The notes below the pieces were generated by a model, which saw only the letters and a program-made list of their open reading frames with translations, had not been told where the DNA came from and did not search any database. From NCBI GenBank assembly GCA_031549685.1, contig JAVBPG010000008.1, forward strand, positions 34,263 to 98,262: DNA of 64,000 nt, read 5' to 3'. A program made the position numbers and the translations under genes. The stretch comes from JAITMY01 sp031549685 (GTDB lineage: Bacteria > Bacteroidota > Bacteroidia > Bacteroidales > UBA932). Shown one piece after another: positions 9,267 to 20,200 of the stretch; the stretch's first letter is position 1; every line of letters begins with the position of its first letter.

Positions 9267-10805
9267 CTACTTCTTCCCTTTTGTTATCAAGTCAAAATTG
9301 TCGGTGCGGAATGGCGTGGCGGGAAAACCGTTTTTATTGAAAAAGTTGGCATCTGTCCAGTTGCTCCAGCCGTAGCGCACGGCCACGGGTTTGCTTACGC
9401 CATCGGCCCAAACCTTAAGTTGAGAACCCTCGATGGCTGCTTGCGCCGGCACAAATTTTTTATCGCTTCCGCAAATGGTAAATCCCTTCAGCACCTCGCT
9501 ATTCTGTGTGCTTAAACCATTGCCTACATGTGTAAAATCAAGGTAAGCAGCATTTCCCTTTACGCTAATGCTTTTGTACACGGGGCCGCTGTACTCAATG
9601 TTTTTGCCGTAAACGGTAGCCAAGGCGGCATCGGCCAGGCGCAAGCCCACAGGCTCTTTGTACGTGGGGTGAATATCATCTTTTTCGCCCACGTCAATGG
9701 ATACCGCCATCGCCGTATTTTTTACGTTTTGCCAAGCCATCAGCTGTGCCTCACGCAGCTCCGCCCAGTTTGGACCTGTGTAGTTGGGGTGGTCGTAGTT
9801 GGCCAACTGCACAAACAAAAAAGGCAAATTTGGATTGCGAAAATCTTTACGCCACAAGTTAATTAGCGCAGGGAATAGCGTGCGGTACTGCTCGGCGCGT
9901 GGCGCGTTGGCCTCGCCCTGATACCAGATTGCACCCGCAAAAGTGTAGGGAATAATGCGCGCCAGCATGTTTTCGTATAAGCCCACCGGACGCTTGGGGT
10001 TGTATGGCCCCATGGGCTCCGCCGGACGTTTGATATCCTTCTCGCCACGCTTTTCGGCGGCTTTAAATTCGCGCAGGGCGGTGTTGTAATCGCTCCACTC
10101 TTTTTCAACTCCAGCTTCGCCCAAGTTGTCCACTATTTTTTGGTAGCGGGTAAGTATGGGCACAAAGTCGGGGTTGTTTTCGAGCGAGGCGCGCGTCATC
10201 CACGCTTCGGCGGGCGTGCCGCCCTTGTAGCAGCACACAATGCCCACGGGAACGCCCAACTCCGCTTGCAATTTTTTTGCAAAAAAGTAGCCCGCGGCGC
10301 TCATTACGCCAACATTTTCCGAGGTGGCGTTACGCCAAACCATGAGGCTGTCTTTTACTTTCATGCCCTTGTAGTACACGTAGGGCACCATCATAAATTT
10401 GATGCTGGCGTTGCTGGCCTCGGCAATGTGGCGTTCGCTTTCGTGGTTTTGGTCGAGCCTGAAGGCCATGTTGGATTGCCCTCCGGCAAGCCATACTTCG
10501 CCTACGTAAACGTTGTCCAGCTGCTCCGTTGCGTTTTTGGTCGATACCGAAAGCGCGAACGGTCCCCCGGCGGTAAGCTTGCTCAGCGTAGCTTCCCAGC
10601 GTCCGTTTTTATCGGTTTTGGCTTTTACGGTTTGCCCCTGCATGCTCAGCGTAACCTCGTCTTTGGGCTGTGCGCTGCCCCAAAGTGTAACCACCGTGTT
10701 GCGCTGTAGCACCATGTTTTCGGAGAAGCAGGGGGCAAGCAAACTTTGTGCCCGCACAGCGAACGAGCACAAGGTAAGGAGGAGTATGAAGGGTAGTTTT
10801 CTCAT
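9267..10805 (-). CDS. SASA-family (sialate O-acetylesterase-like) esterase
   Basis: The product is 512 residues. The ATG at 10805 (MRKLPFILLL) is chosen because it gives a signal peptide ending FAVRAQ. An upstream in-frame start at 10832 would overlap the preceding gene. An N-terminal beta-sandwich (about 20-100, motif MVLQRNTVVTLWG) is followed by the SGNH esterase core, with nucleophile S111 in GGQSNM, the IWYQGEAN block (about 293-300) and the D377/H379 pair in DDIHPTY. The length and architecture match the periplasmic sialic-acid acetylesterase family found in Bacteroidota PULs, whose members also act on acetylated plant and bacterial glycans. It follows the IPT/TIG lipoprotein gene by 4 bp and is surely co-transcribed. 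Release of acetyl groups before or after PL6 cleavage is the inferred role. Confidence 0.9.
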   Translation of the reverse strand: MRKLPFILLLTLCSFAVRAQSLLAPCFSENMVLQRNTVVTLWGSAQPKDEVTLSMQGQTVKAKTDKNGRWEATLSKLTAGGPFALSVSTKNATEQLDNVYVGEVWLAGGQSNMAFRLDQNHESERHIAEASNASIKFMMVPYVYYKGMKVKDSLMVWRNATSENVGVMSAAGYFFAKKLQAELGVPVGIVCCYKGGTPAEAWMTRASLENNPDFVPILTRYQKIVDNLGEAGVEKEWSDYNTALREFKAAEKRGEKDIKRPAEPMGPYNPKRPVGLYENMLARIIPYTFAGAIWYQGEANAPRAEQYRTLFPALINLWRKDFRNPNLPFLFVQLANYDHPNYTGPNWAELREAQLMAWQNVKNTAMAVSIDVGEKDDIHPTYKEPVGLRLADAALATVYGKNIEYSGPVYKSISVKGNAAYLDFTHVGNGLSTQNSEVLKGFTICGSDKKFVPAQAAIEGSQLKVWADGVSKPVAVRYGWSNWTDANFFNKNGFPATPFRTDNFDLITKGKK

Positions 10806-10809
10806 TTTG

Positions 10810-12417
10810 TTATAGCGTAATATCAATTGCACCTAAATCGGTTCGCACCCTGTCCGAGATAAAAAAGTTGCTAACGTTTGATTCGATAATTTCGGTTGTT
10901 CCGTCGCTTTTGGTGGTGCGCACCCTGATGCGGATTTCCTCTATGTTGCCGCGGTAAAACGCATCCTGCACCTCCGTTGACTCAATGGGGCCATAGGTTG
11001 AGCTGCCGGTTTTGTACGTTGCATCGCCTAAGCGAATGGCTACCAACTTCCATTTAGTTTGCCCGCTGCCGGTTTGCATGCCGGCGGTGTAGGTTGAGTT
11101 GCCCACGGCAGCGCGGTATCCGTTCGAGAAGTAGTAGCCGGCGCTTTGCGAAACGTACAGGTCGAAGGTGGGCGTGGTGCCGTTGGTGTTGGTCCAAAAA
11201 TGCAGCACCGGCTCACGCAAACTTTTTAAGCTGCTCGCGGTGGAGGCCGTTACGCAGGCCACGTGGGCAAAGGCAATGCCGCCTGTAACCGTTGCCCCGA
11301 GCTTGCGTAAAGAATCGGCGCAGTAGGTTAGCTGCAGGTGTCCGAATTTTTCGCCGGGAACGGGTGCTTGCAGCGTGTCCACCTGCGTTACCACCTTGTT
11401 TACCATGGGCAGCTGATAAATGAGGTACTGCTTATTTTCGTTAGACGAGCTCACGGATTTGGTAAAGGCCATAGCGTCTGTTACAAAGTTGGCGTAGGTA
11501 AGCAGCGAAATGTATGGTGCTGCCGCGGGCAAATCTACCATGGTAATGCTTGCGCTCACGGAGCCCGTATTTAACACGTTGGTAAGCGTAAGCGTTTTTG
11601 TGCCGGCCGTAATGGTCGTGTTGTACGGGGTTTTCATTATCAGCTTAAACTTGTTCGACTCGTTTCGAAATAGCGTAACAGGCTTTCCATCAATGCTTGC
11701 GCTGCCCACCAGGTTGAGGTTGTCGCCTGTAATTTCGAAGCGCTGCGTTAAGGTGGCTTGCGGAGCTGATGATACGGTAATGTTGGGGGCGCTAAGCTGT
11801 ATGGGGCCTCCGTATGAGGCTATGTGCTCGCCGCCCGAAATATAGGTGTACCCAAAGCGGGCCGAACCGGTAGGGATAACGGGTACCACCACCCCAATGG
11901 AATCCTTGGCCTGGAAAGTGAAGCTGGTGTAAATATCAACGCTGTCATTGGCCCTCCGGGGATACCTGAAAAACGGCCGCGCAACTCCAGTGAGGTTTTT
12001 GCCTTTTATAATCAGCGTTTCGTTCATGGTGCCCGATGCCGGAACGCTTGTAATTCTGGGTGCCACGGGATTGTTGACGTTAAAATCGGAGGTTGTTTCG
12101 GCGCGTCCAATGGTTCCGCTGATAATCATAAATTTCCCGCTTTGCAGCCCATCTACTATTTGTACCGTGAGCGATTCGTCGGTCAGCCTGTTTTTGAGGA
12201 TGTTGATTTTTTTATTCCCCAGGTAAACCGTGTCCACCAGGCCAAGGTGCTGCCCCCTGATTTCTACAACCGTGCCCGGGGCACCGTTGGAGGGCGAAAA
12301 ACTCTCAACAACCGGGGCTTTTACCTCGGGGATGCTTACGTTAACATCTTCGTTGCACGCCGCAAAAAAAGCGGAGCCCAAAAGCAGCGAAGCTAAATAT
12401 ATGTGTTGCCTTATCAT
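10810..12417 (-). CDS. IPT/TIG-domain surface glycan-binding lipoprotein (SusE/F position)
   Basis: The product is 535 residues with a lipoprotein signal (FFAAC, Cys21), so it is probably anchored in the outer membrane and surface exposed. Three IPT/TIG Ig-like domains follow (about 35-115, 118-210 and 215-300), recognisable by ESFSPSNGAPGTVVEIRG, ITSVPASGTMNETLIIKGKN-type and ATLTQRFEITGDNL starts. The C-terminal part (about 300-535) is beta-rich with no catalytic motif and would hold the glycan-binding site, as in IPT-containing SGBP proteins of other PULs. It follows susD by 15 bp and precedes the esterase by 4 bp. The family role is to capture polysaccharide for the SusCD importer; ligand specificity is not visible. 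Confidence 0.85.
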   Translation of the reverse strand: MIRQHIYLASLLLGSAFFAACNEDVNVSIPEVKAPVVESFSPSNGAPGTVVEIRGQHLGLVDTVYLGNKKINILKNRLTDESLTVQIVDGLQSGKFMIISGTIGRAETTSDFNVNNPVAPRITSVPASGTMNETLIIKGKNLTGVARPFFRYPRRANDSVDIYTSFTFQAKDSIGVVVPVIPTGSARFGYTYISGGEHIASYGGPIQLSAPNITVSSAPQATLTQRFEITGDNLNLVGSASIDGKPVTLFRNESNKFKLIMKTPYNTTITAGTKTLTLTNVLNTGSVSASITMVDLPAAAPYISLLTYANFVTDAMAFTKSVSSSNENKQYLIYQLPMVNKVVTQVDTLQAPVPGEKFGHLQLTYCADSLRKLGATVTGGIAFAHVACVTASTASSLKSLREPVLHFWTNTNGTTPTFDLYVSQSAGYYFSNGYRAAVGNSTYTAGMQTGSGQTKWKLVAIRLGDATYKTGSSTYGPIESTEVQDAFYRGNIEEIRIRVRTTKSDGTTEIIESNVSNFFISDRVRTDLGAIDITL

Positions 12418-12432
12418 GGTTTGCTGTAAATT

Positions 12433-13908
12433 TTAGTATCCAAAATTCTGAGGAATTTGTATCTCGTTGTTGGTGTCAATCTCGCGTTGAGGAATGGGAA
12501 GCAGCAGCTGCCACGCCTGAATATTTTTCATTTTACTGCGCATGGCATCGTACTCCTTGTTGTAGCCGTTGTAGTGCTGCGCCTCGTTAACGTTAATGTG
12601 CGCCTTGATAATGTCCAGCGCCTTGCCCGAGCGCAGCATATCAAACCACCGGTCGTTTTCGAAGGCCAGCTCCAAGCGGCGCTCTTTGTAAATCAAATCC
12701 ATAAAATCGTTGATGGAGGCAATGCTGCCGTAGGTGGTAGCGCCTGCGCGCGCACGTACCTGGTTTAGCTCCGCCATTCCTGCCGAGGGACCCGCGATGC
12801 GCGCCTTGGCCTCGGCGTACATGAGCAGCACATCGGAGTAGCGTAGCACAGGCCAATCATTTTCGGCATCGTAGCGCGTTTTTACGTACGAAATATATTT
12901 TTTGACATACAGGCGGGACGAGCTTCCGGATACATACTTGCCGATGTTAACCTCGCGGCGGGTATCGCCGGCCTCGTAGCTGCCGTTGAGGTTGGCGGTG
13001 GGGCTGTTGAGGCCGCTGCCGCCGCCGTTTACAATATTGGAGCCGCTGGAGCTGGCCGCAAACCAGTTGGCAAACGATGAGCCCTGGCCAACTCCTCCCG
13101 ATTTGAAGCGAATGGTAAATACAATTTCGTCGTTTACCTCGTTGCTGGTCGAAAATACATCGGCGTAGCTGGGGAGCAGGCGGTGGTGGCTGTTGCTGAC
13201 AACGTCCTCCAGCAAAACCTTGGCCTGCTCTACCGAGTCGATGGCTAAGTACACTTTGGCCAGCAAAGCCTTGGCAGCCCACGTGGTGGCGCGTCCCACA
13301 TCTTGCGTGCCGTAGGACGTGGGTAAGCCGCCTCCGGCAAGCTTAAGGTCGTCGATAATTTGCGCGTAAACCAAGGGAGCCGCTACTCTGTTCTGCAGCT
13401 TTGCTTCATCGGGCGTAAGCGATTCGGTAACCAAAAAGATGGGACCAAACAGGCGCACCAGGTTAAAAAAGTGGTAGCTGCGCACAAATAGCGCCTCGGC
13501 TTGATACTGCATGCGTAGCGTGCTATCCGTTACGTTGGGCATCTTGGACAATGTCCTGTTGGTGTTATCAATATTTTGGTAGCTGTAGTACCAGTACTCA
13601 TACACGCTGGGATGCGTGGAGCTCACGGAAAACATATCGAGGAAATTCAGGTTGAGGTTTTGAGTAGATGTGCTACCGGTGCTGCCTTGTAGCGAGTTGT
13701 CGCTGCGCAGCTCGGTCATCATCCACTCGGTTTCGAGCGGCTTGCGCATACCGGCGTAGCAACCCATTACCAGCGTGTTTACCTCGGCGCTGTTTCGTCC
13801 GTAGCTTTCCGCCTCGTACTCCGAGGGGGGTGTTAAATCCAGCTCATCGTGGCAGGAGTATACAAGCGATGCAAGCGCGAAAAGGACGATATACTTAAAT
13901 GCTTTCAT
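12433..13908 (-). CDS. susD: SusD/RagB-family outer-membrane glycan-binding lipoprotein
   Basis: The product is 491 residues with lipobox LVYSC (Cys19). The N-terminal half has the TPR-like helical SusD fold (ALFVRSYHFFNLVRLFGP around residue 135, then AKALLAKVYLAI), and the C-terminal half has the usual RYSDVLLMYAEAKAR and IYKERRLELAFENDRWFD motifs. It forms the lid of the SusC transporter and binds oligosaccharides at the cell surface. It lies 27 bp downstream of susC, the canonical arrangement. The gene symbol denotes family homology, not proof of starch use; the neighbouring PL6 lyases point to a uronic-acid polysaccharide. Confidence 0.95.
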   Translation of the reverse strand: MKAFKYIVLFALASLVYSCHDELDLTPPSEYEAESYGRNSAEVNTLVMGCYAGMRKPLETEWMMTELRSDNSLQGSTGSTSTQNLNLNFLDMFSVSSTHPSVYEYWYYSYQNIDNTNRTLSKMPNVTDSTLRMQYQAEALFVRSYHFFNLVRLFGPIFLVTESLTPDEAKLQNRVAAPLVYAQIIDDLKLAGGGLPTSYGTQDVGRATTWAAKALLAKVYLAIDSVEQAKVLLEDVVSNSHHRLLPSYADVFSTSNEVNDEIVFTIRFKSGGVGQGSSFANWFAASSSGSNIVNGGGSGLNSPTANLNGSYEAGDTRREVNIGKYVSGSSSRLYVKKYISYVKTRYDAENDWPVLRYSDVLLMYAEAKARIAGPSAGMAELNQVRARAGATTYGSIASINDFMDLIYKERRLELAFENDRWFDMLRSGKALDIIKAHINVNEAQHYNGYNKEYDAMRSKMKNIQAWQLLLPIPQREIDTNNEIQIPQNFGY

Positions 13909-13935
13909 AGTAACTTATTTTGCGAATGTGGATTT

Positions 13936-16900
13936 TTAAAATGTCAAGTCGAGGCCAAATGAAAAGGTGCGGTTGAGCGGAAATGCTCCGCGCTGATATC
14001 CGTTTACCAGTGGCGAGGCATATTCGCCGCTGGTAATGCGCGCCTCGGGGTTTAAGCCGCGGTAGCCATCGCCCATAATGTAAAGCAGGTTGAGCGCCGA
14101 GGCGTACACGCGCAGCGACGATAGCCCTATCTTTTGCATAATTTTCTTTGGCAATTTATATCCTAAAGTAACCTCGCGCAACGAGATGTATGAGGCATCC
14201 TCCATTACGTAGTCGGTAAGCATTTGGTCCACTCCGTTGGACATGTAGGGGGTTTTTCCATCGCCCGGAAAAGCAGCCGATACCCAGCGGTTGCTGTTGT
14301 ATGCGCGGTTATATTTTTTAGTTTCGTTGTAGTAAACGTCCCCGTTGATGAGCTGCCCTCCTTGAGAGCCCTGAAACGAAAAGGATAGGTCAAAGTCTTT
14401 GTAGGTAAGCGTGTTGCCCAATCCCCAGGTAAAGTCGGCAAAGGGAGTGCCCATTGCGGTGCGGTCGTAGGCATCGAGCTTGCCATCGCCATTCACATCT
14501 ACCACCTTCATGCCGCCGGCCTCCATGGGTACAGAGCTGAGCTCCTTGTTGATGCCGCTGTTGGCTATTTGCTCATCGCTAAGCCATACGCCATCGGTTT
14601 TGTAGCCGAAAAATTGAATGGCAGGTTGACCGACAATGGCAGCATATATTTCATTGCGTTCGCCGTAGCTGTGCTGGTAGGGTTCGCCGCCAAGCTCCAG
14701 CAGCCTGTTTTTATTGATGGCAAAGTTGAAGGAGGTGCGCCACGTAAAATCTTTTTTGGCAATGTTGTTGCTGCTTACCTCTATCTCTACGCCGTTGTTG
14801 CGCACTTTGCCAATGTTGTTCATGTGCTGGTTGTGCCCTGTAATGCCCATGGCGGCTTGCGCAAACAGGAGCTGCCTTGTGATGGAGTAGTAGTAGTCAA
14901 AGGTTAGGGTAATGCGGTTGTTTAAAAATCCGGCATCGAACCCCGCGTCGTACTCGTTGGTTTGCTCCCAGGTTATCTTCTTGTTGGCCAGCACATCGTT
15001 GGTCAGCGATAAGCCGGGCACTATGCTACCCAGCGTATAGCTGGCCTTGCTTAGCAGGTTGGCGTACGAGTATGGCGGAATGTTGTTGTTGCCCGTTACG
15101 CCGTAGCTTCCGCGCAGCTTCAGCTTCAGCCAGCTGCTGGCCTCTTGCATAAAGCCTTCGTTAGAAATAACCCATCCGGCCGAAATGGAGGGAAACCAGC
15201 CCCACTGTTTGGCTTGCTTGCTGAACATGGAGCTGCCATCGGTACGAATGCTGGCCGAGGCCAGGTATTTATCCTTGTAGCTCCAGTTGAGGCGACCAAG
15301 GTAGGATATGAGCACATTTTCCACCTTACGGGTGTAGGTGTTGGCGGCGTTAATTTCGCTTGCCATGTTAATGGTGGTAACCTCATCGCCGGGGAGGTCA
15401 ATGCCCAGAATACCGGCGGTGTTGGTGCTGGTTTTTTGAAAGGTGGCACCAGCAAGTACAGTAAAGTCGTGGCTCCCCAACGAGAAAAGGTAGTTGACCG
15501 TATTTTCCGAAAGCAGGTCAATCGCCAGCTTGTTGTCGTAGTCGCTCTCGTTGCTGTTGCCTGCCTGTAGCGAGTTGCGCTGCTTGTAGCCTTCTGTTTC
15601 GCTGTAGCCTGTGTGGGTGGAGGCGGTGGTCTTAAGAAAAAGATTCTTTACAGGCTCCCACTGCAGGTAAACCGAGCCTTGCAGGCGGTAGGTGTACTGG
15701 GTTTTGTTTTGCGTTTCCATAACCGACTTGGGGTTGTTGTTGGCCGATGTTGACGGCGATGGGAAGCGGTCGTTTTCGCTTATCCCGTCAATTACGCTAT
15801 TCCACTCCTGCCCGTCGGGCAAAACGCCTAAGTACGCAAGGCTGGAAAAATCGTTGACCTGCGCCCAGTCGCCCACCTTAATGTTGCGCGAAGGGTCCTG
15901 GAGGTTGATAAAATCGGCCGATGCCTGCGTGTGCCTTACGGGTGAGAATGCATACCAGCGGTAAAAGTCGGTAAAGTTGTTGCCCGGTGTTTCGCGCTTG
16001 GTGTAGGTGGGGCTGAGGTTCACACCGAACTTTACGGTTTTGCTCAAGTTCGCATCCATTTTTGTGCGAAAGTTCAGCTTGTCGTACTGGCTGTGGTACA
16101 TTATGCCCTGGTCCTGGGAGTAGTTTCCCGAGGCAAAATACCTCAGGTCCTTTGTTCCGCCCGATACGCTGAACTGTACGCTGCTAATGGTGGCGGTTTC
16201 GCGCAGCGCCTCATCCTGCCAATCGGTTGCCGAGCCCAGCACGTATTTTTCCAAAACGTAGGCGGCTTTTTCGCCTGATGTGGCGTAGTTGAGCTTGGCT
16301 ATATCATCCTCCGAGCCTGTACCGCCCATGCCGCTTTGCCGGCGCATGTCGGCCTCGCTGTAGAGCATGTTGAGGTAGTCCTCCGAGTTCATTACATCGT
16401 ACTTTTTGTAAATGCTTTTGATGCCTCCGTAGGCCGAAACCGAGTATTTGGGCTTGGTAACGTTACCCGACTTGGTGGTAATCATAATTACGCCGTTGGC
16501 TCCGCGCGAACCGTAAATGGCGGCCGAGGCGGCATCTTTCAACACCTCAACCGACTCAACGTCGGCCATGTTGACAAACTGCAAGCCATCGGCAATGGGC
16601 AAGCCGTCCACCACCACCAGCGGGTCGCTACCGGCCGAAATGGAGCCCATGCCGCGAATGCGAATCTGTGCGGCAGCGCCGGCTTCCTGCTCAATGTTTT
16701 GAATATTTACACCGGCAATTTTGCCCTGAAGGGCCTGGTCGAGGTTGGTAACCGGCACGTCGGCAAGGTTATCGCCGTTGTACTTGGAAATGGAGCCTGT
16801 AAGGTGCGATTTTTTTTGCACGCCGTAGCCCACCACCACCACTTCGTCCAGCTCTTTTGAGTCGGTAACCAAGACTATATTAAAGCTGTTGCTGCCGGAG

Positions 16901-17151
16901 TAGGGAGCCCTTGCGCTTTGGTATCCTATGAGGGAAAATACAAGGTTGCCGGACTTTGATTTTGACTCAATGCTAAATTTTCCATCAAAGTCGGTCAGTG
17001 TGCTGGTGGTGGTGCCGTCAACCATAACGGCAACGCCTGCCAGCGTGCTGCCGTCAATATCATCAACCACGGTGCCGGTGAGCGTGGTTTGCGCCGACAG
17101 CTGTAGGCCGCATGTAAGGAGCAGGAGGCTGAGAGTCGTTTTTAGCTTCAT
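13936..17151 (-). CDS. susC: SusC-family TonB-dependent outer-membrane oligosaccharide importer
   Basis: The product is 1071 residues with a signal peptide (1-20), a carboxypeptidase-D regulatory-like domain (about 22-98, LTGTVVDDIDGSTLAGV), a TonB-box-like segment LDEVVVVGYG (101-110), a plug with IRIRGMGSI and PLVVVDGLPI (about 120-240), and a beta-barrel ending in the aromatic signature FSFGLDLTF. It imports lyase products across the outer membrane using TonB energy, paired with the SusD next to it. No extra sigma-regulator (DUF4974) signalling domain is seen at the N-terminus, consistent with control by the local GntR regulator rather than by an anti-sigma system. A hairpin at 17220-17250 separates it from the upstream surface-protein gene. 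Confidence 0.96.
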   Translation of the reverse strand: MKLKTTLSLLLLTCGLQLSAQTTLTGTVVDDIDGSTLAGVAVMVDGTTTSTLTDFDGKFSIESKSKSGNLVFSLIGYQSARAPYSGSNSFNIVLVTDSKELDEVVVVGYGVQKKSHLTGSISKYNGDNLADVPVTNLDQALQGKIAGVNIQNIEQEAGAAAQIRIRGMGSISAGSDPLVVVDGLPIADGLQFVNMADVESVEVLKDAASAAIYGSRGANGVIMITTKSGNVTKPKYSVSAYGGIKSIYKKYDVMNSEDYLNMLYSEADMRRQSGMGGTGSEDDIAKLNYATSGEKAAYVLEKYVLGSATDWQDEALRETATISSVQFSVSGGTKDLRYFASGNYSQDQGIMYHSQYDKLNFRTKMDANLSKTVKFGVNLSPTYTKRETPGNNFTDFYRWYAFSPVRHTQASADFINLQDPSRNIKVGDWAQVNDFSSLAYLGVLPDGQEWNSVIDGISENDRFPSPSTSANNNPKSVMETQNKTQYTYRLQGSVYLQWEPVKNLFLKTTASTHTGYSETEGYKQRNSLQAGNSNESDYDNKLAIDLLSENTVNYLFSLGSHDFTVLAGATFQKTSTNTAGILGIDLPGDEVTTINMASEINAANTYTRKVENVLISYLGRLNWSYKDKYLASASIRTDGSSMFSKQAKQWGWFPSISAGWVISNEGFMQEASSWLKLKLRGSYGVTGNNNIPPYSYANLLSKASYTLGSIVPGLSLTNDVLANKKITWEQTNEYDAGFDAGFLNNRITLTFDYYYSITRQLLFAQAAMGITGHNQHMNNIGKVRNNGVEIEVSSNNIAKKDFTWRTSFNFAINKNRLLELGGEPYQHSYGERNEIYAAIVGQPAIQFFGYKTDGVWLSDEQIANSGINKELSSVPMEAGGMKVVDVNGDGKLDAYDRTAMGTPFADFTWGLGNTLTYKDFDLSFSFQGSQGGQLINGDVYYNETKKYNRAYNSNRWVSAAFPGDGKTPYMSNGVDQMLTDYVMEDASYISLREVTLGYKLPKKIMQKIGLSSLRVYASALNLLYIMGDGYRGLNPEARITSGEYASPLVNGYQRGAFPLNRTFSFGLDLTF

Positions 17152-17219
17152 GTTGTTGTGGTGTTAAGCGCTATTTTCTTTTGAGTTTTTACTCTTTTCT
17201 GTTACATGTAAAAACAGCA

Positions 17220-17250
17220 AAGCCTTACCACCTCAGGGCTGATAAGGCTT
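17220..17250 (-). terminator. Hairpin with T-run between surface-protein gene and susC
   Basis: AAGCCTTA (17220-17227) and TAAGGCTT (17243-17250) are exact reverse complements. Read on the minus strand, the stem is followed by GCTGTTTTTAC, a modest T-tract. It lies 17 bp after the stop of the 2156-residue gene and 69 bp before susC, so it could terminate or attenuate transcription between them. Confidence 0.6.
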
Positions 17251-17266
17251 GCTGCTGGCTATGTTG

Positions 17267-20200
17267 CTACTTTATAATTTTTACAGCCATTGTCTTTTTG
17301 CTTACAGCGGTAAACTTTACCAAGTACGAGCCTTGATTTAAGTGGCTAATGTTAATGGTGTTACCAGGTTTGCTTACCGTCATTACCTTGGCTCCGCTCA
17401 ACGTAAATACTTCTACAAGGTCTATTTCCTCATCGGAGTTTATCTGCAGGTAGGTGGTGGCGGGGTTGGGATAGGCGGCAACGCTTAGCGTGTTTTTAGC
17501 CACAGCGTTGGGCACATCGCCATCGTGCCGTACCGTAACTGTCCACGATGCGGGCGAGCCAATAAGCGGTCGCACGGTGTAGGTAACGGGCGAGCTAAAG
17601 TCGTTGGCGGTTACGTCAGACTCTTGCTTGTCGGCACCAATGTAGGCCTCGGCTCCGTACGATAGCGTAAACTTGGCTACAAGGCCGCTGAGGTCGGTTC
17701 CGGCGGGCAGGTTCACCGCAATTGTACGGTTGGCCTTATTAACGGTTCCTGTCCTGTAGTAGTCTCCGTTAGGATCGCTAACCAGTATTTCGTAGCTCTC
17801 AAAATCGCTGCCGGTTTCCTGTACATCGCCTGCGCTTACCGCCTCGCTCCACGATAGCGCCAGGCGTAAGCCGCTTATTTTACCTTTTAAAAGAAGGTCT
17901 TGCCTCAAAATGCCTACTGCGTAGTTGCCGGTTGAGTTTGCGTCGGCTGCAGACGTATATGTTTTCCACAGGTTCGATGCTGGCTCTGCTGCTCCCGGTA
18001 TGGGGTTGCTTGTAATTGCAATGGCAGCGTTAACGCCATCGTACCCGTAGGTATACTTGAGCACTATAAGGCTGGTTTGCTTGCGCTCCAGCTCCACGGC
18101 CATGTTGTCGGCGGGGGCGTTGCTGGTTTTGGTTGCGGCAACCAGAATCTTGGTTTTATCGCTGCTTAGTTTAGCCCACACGCGGCCGCGGATGGAGTTG
18201 CCCATGGTAGAGCCTTCTACAAATTCAAAGAATTCGCGCCATGCGGTAGATGCCGTATCGGGGTGGAACATGAAGCAGGCGTATATGCTTCCCGAAGCAA
18301 GCTTCTCGGAGGCACTGGCGCCGCTTAGGTAGCGAATGCCGTCCATGTGCTTGGTAGTGGCATCGCCCAGCTGTACGGACTTGCCTTCGCCCGAGTGAAT
18401 GTACGGAATGCCTTGCGGATCGTAAGTCAACGCCTCGCTTGAAATGGTGAGGCCGGGTTCGGCAGCGTCGGCAACCTTTTCACTCGGTGTCCACTTGTAT
18501 AGCGTAGGCTCGCTGCTGTTGTACTTGGCGTTTTCGTTGCCCTGCAGCGTGCTTGTGCTGTAGCTAAACGTTTCGGATAGCAGCAGCTCGTCCAGCTGTT
18601 TTACGCTGGCGGTAACCGTCCATGTATCCTCTACGTTGCCGGTTTTGAGCGTGTACACTATGGGTTGCGCGTAGCTGTGCGCCATTGAGGTATCCTGCTT
18701 GGTGGTGCCAATATATGCCTCGGCCAGGTCGGATAGCGTAAAGTTAGCCTTCATTGCGTGGCTCATATCGGTACCATAGGGCAACAGTATGCTCACGGTT
18801 TTTGCAGCGGCATCAATAATGCCTGCAACAGCGCCGGTGGTAGTATCGGCCCATGCGTACACATCTTTAATGCTCCTGTTCTTTATGCCGTAAAAGGTAA
18901 ATGCAGGACGTGCCGCTTCCTTGAATATTACGTACCAATCCTTGGTGTTGCCAGCCGCGGCAGTTACCGTGTACCTAAGCTTGGTGGTGTACGAGAAGTC
19001 CTGCGCCGCGCCGCTTGCCGGACTTACCGTTGCTCCGGTAGATAGCCCAATGGTGGGTACAAGGCCCGTAGTTGCCACAATACCGCCTGTAGTCACAAAA
19101 ATGGTGTCCTTAACAAACTTGGTGGTGTGCGTAATGCTTGGTATTACAAAGCTGCGGATGTCGGCCGAGTCGTTGGGCGCTACGGTTACGTTGAGCGTCC
19201 ATGCTTGTGTAGCGCCGTTTTCGGCTTCCACCACTATGGTGTTATTGGTGCTTTGCAGCTGCGCCAAAGTGTATGGCGTGTTTAAAATGCAGGTACTTGT
19301 TGCATCAAGGGCGGCGCCATCGGATACCAGTACGCTGTCAACCTTGAGCTGTGCGCTGCCATAGGTAGCGTACTTGAGCGTAACGCCAACCGTATGCGCG
19401 GCGGTGTTAATTACCGCGGCCGATTTTTGCACAGCGCTACCGTCGGCTTTTTTCATGCTCAGCTTAGTAATATCGTTGCCTGTGCGGGCTACGCTGACGG
19501 TTTGGAAGGCCCAGGTGGTGTTATTTGAAATACCCGCGTAGCTGTTGCCCGAGAGGTCCCGAATAGCCCCGGCCGCTACCAGCACGTGGTATGTTTTAGC
19601 TGCTGCAAGGTTGGCGGTGGGCGTTATGGTTACGGTGTTTCCGTTAATCGTTACTTGCGAGCTTGTTACCGCAATTACATCGTTGGTGGTGCCATCGCTT
19701 ATGGTAATGTTGCCCGTGCCCTTTTGCACCTTCTCGTTGAAGGTAAGCGTAAGGGTTGTGGTAAGCGCTACGTTGCTTGCCTCATTTGCGGGAGAGTAGC
19801 TGCTTACCGTAGGAGCGGCTTTATCGTCGTACGATGTTATTTCTAAGTCGTAAACGTAAATGCTCGAACCGATGTTGTTTTGTATGCGAACTGAGGTGGT
19901 GCTGCCAAGGTTGATGTTGTGGCTGTACGGTGAGCACGTTTTTCCGTTAACCGAAATGGTATCGATAGTTCTCCACTCGGTTTCGCCTTGCTCCTGAATT
20001 TGTAAGAGAGCGTGCCTGGGTTGAGGGTCGCTGGAGCCCGAGTTCGCGTTTAGCGTAAGGGTACCTAAAGTTGGCAAATTACGAAGCTCAATATATCCTT
20101 TATTAGTCGAGCCTCCTGATAGTTGCAGGCGACCATTGCCACAACCGGCGGTGCTTGTGCTGTTAAGGTTGCCGTAGAAGTAGTACAACGTGTCCTTGTA

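Noticed and set aside
15126..16860. Open frames antisense or out of frame within susC
   Set aside because: susC is intact with all family motifs, and the alternatives have no recognisable domains.
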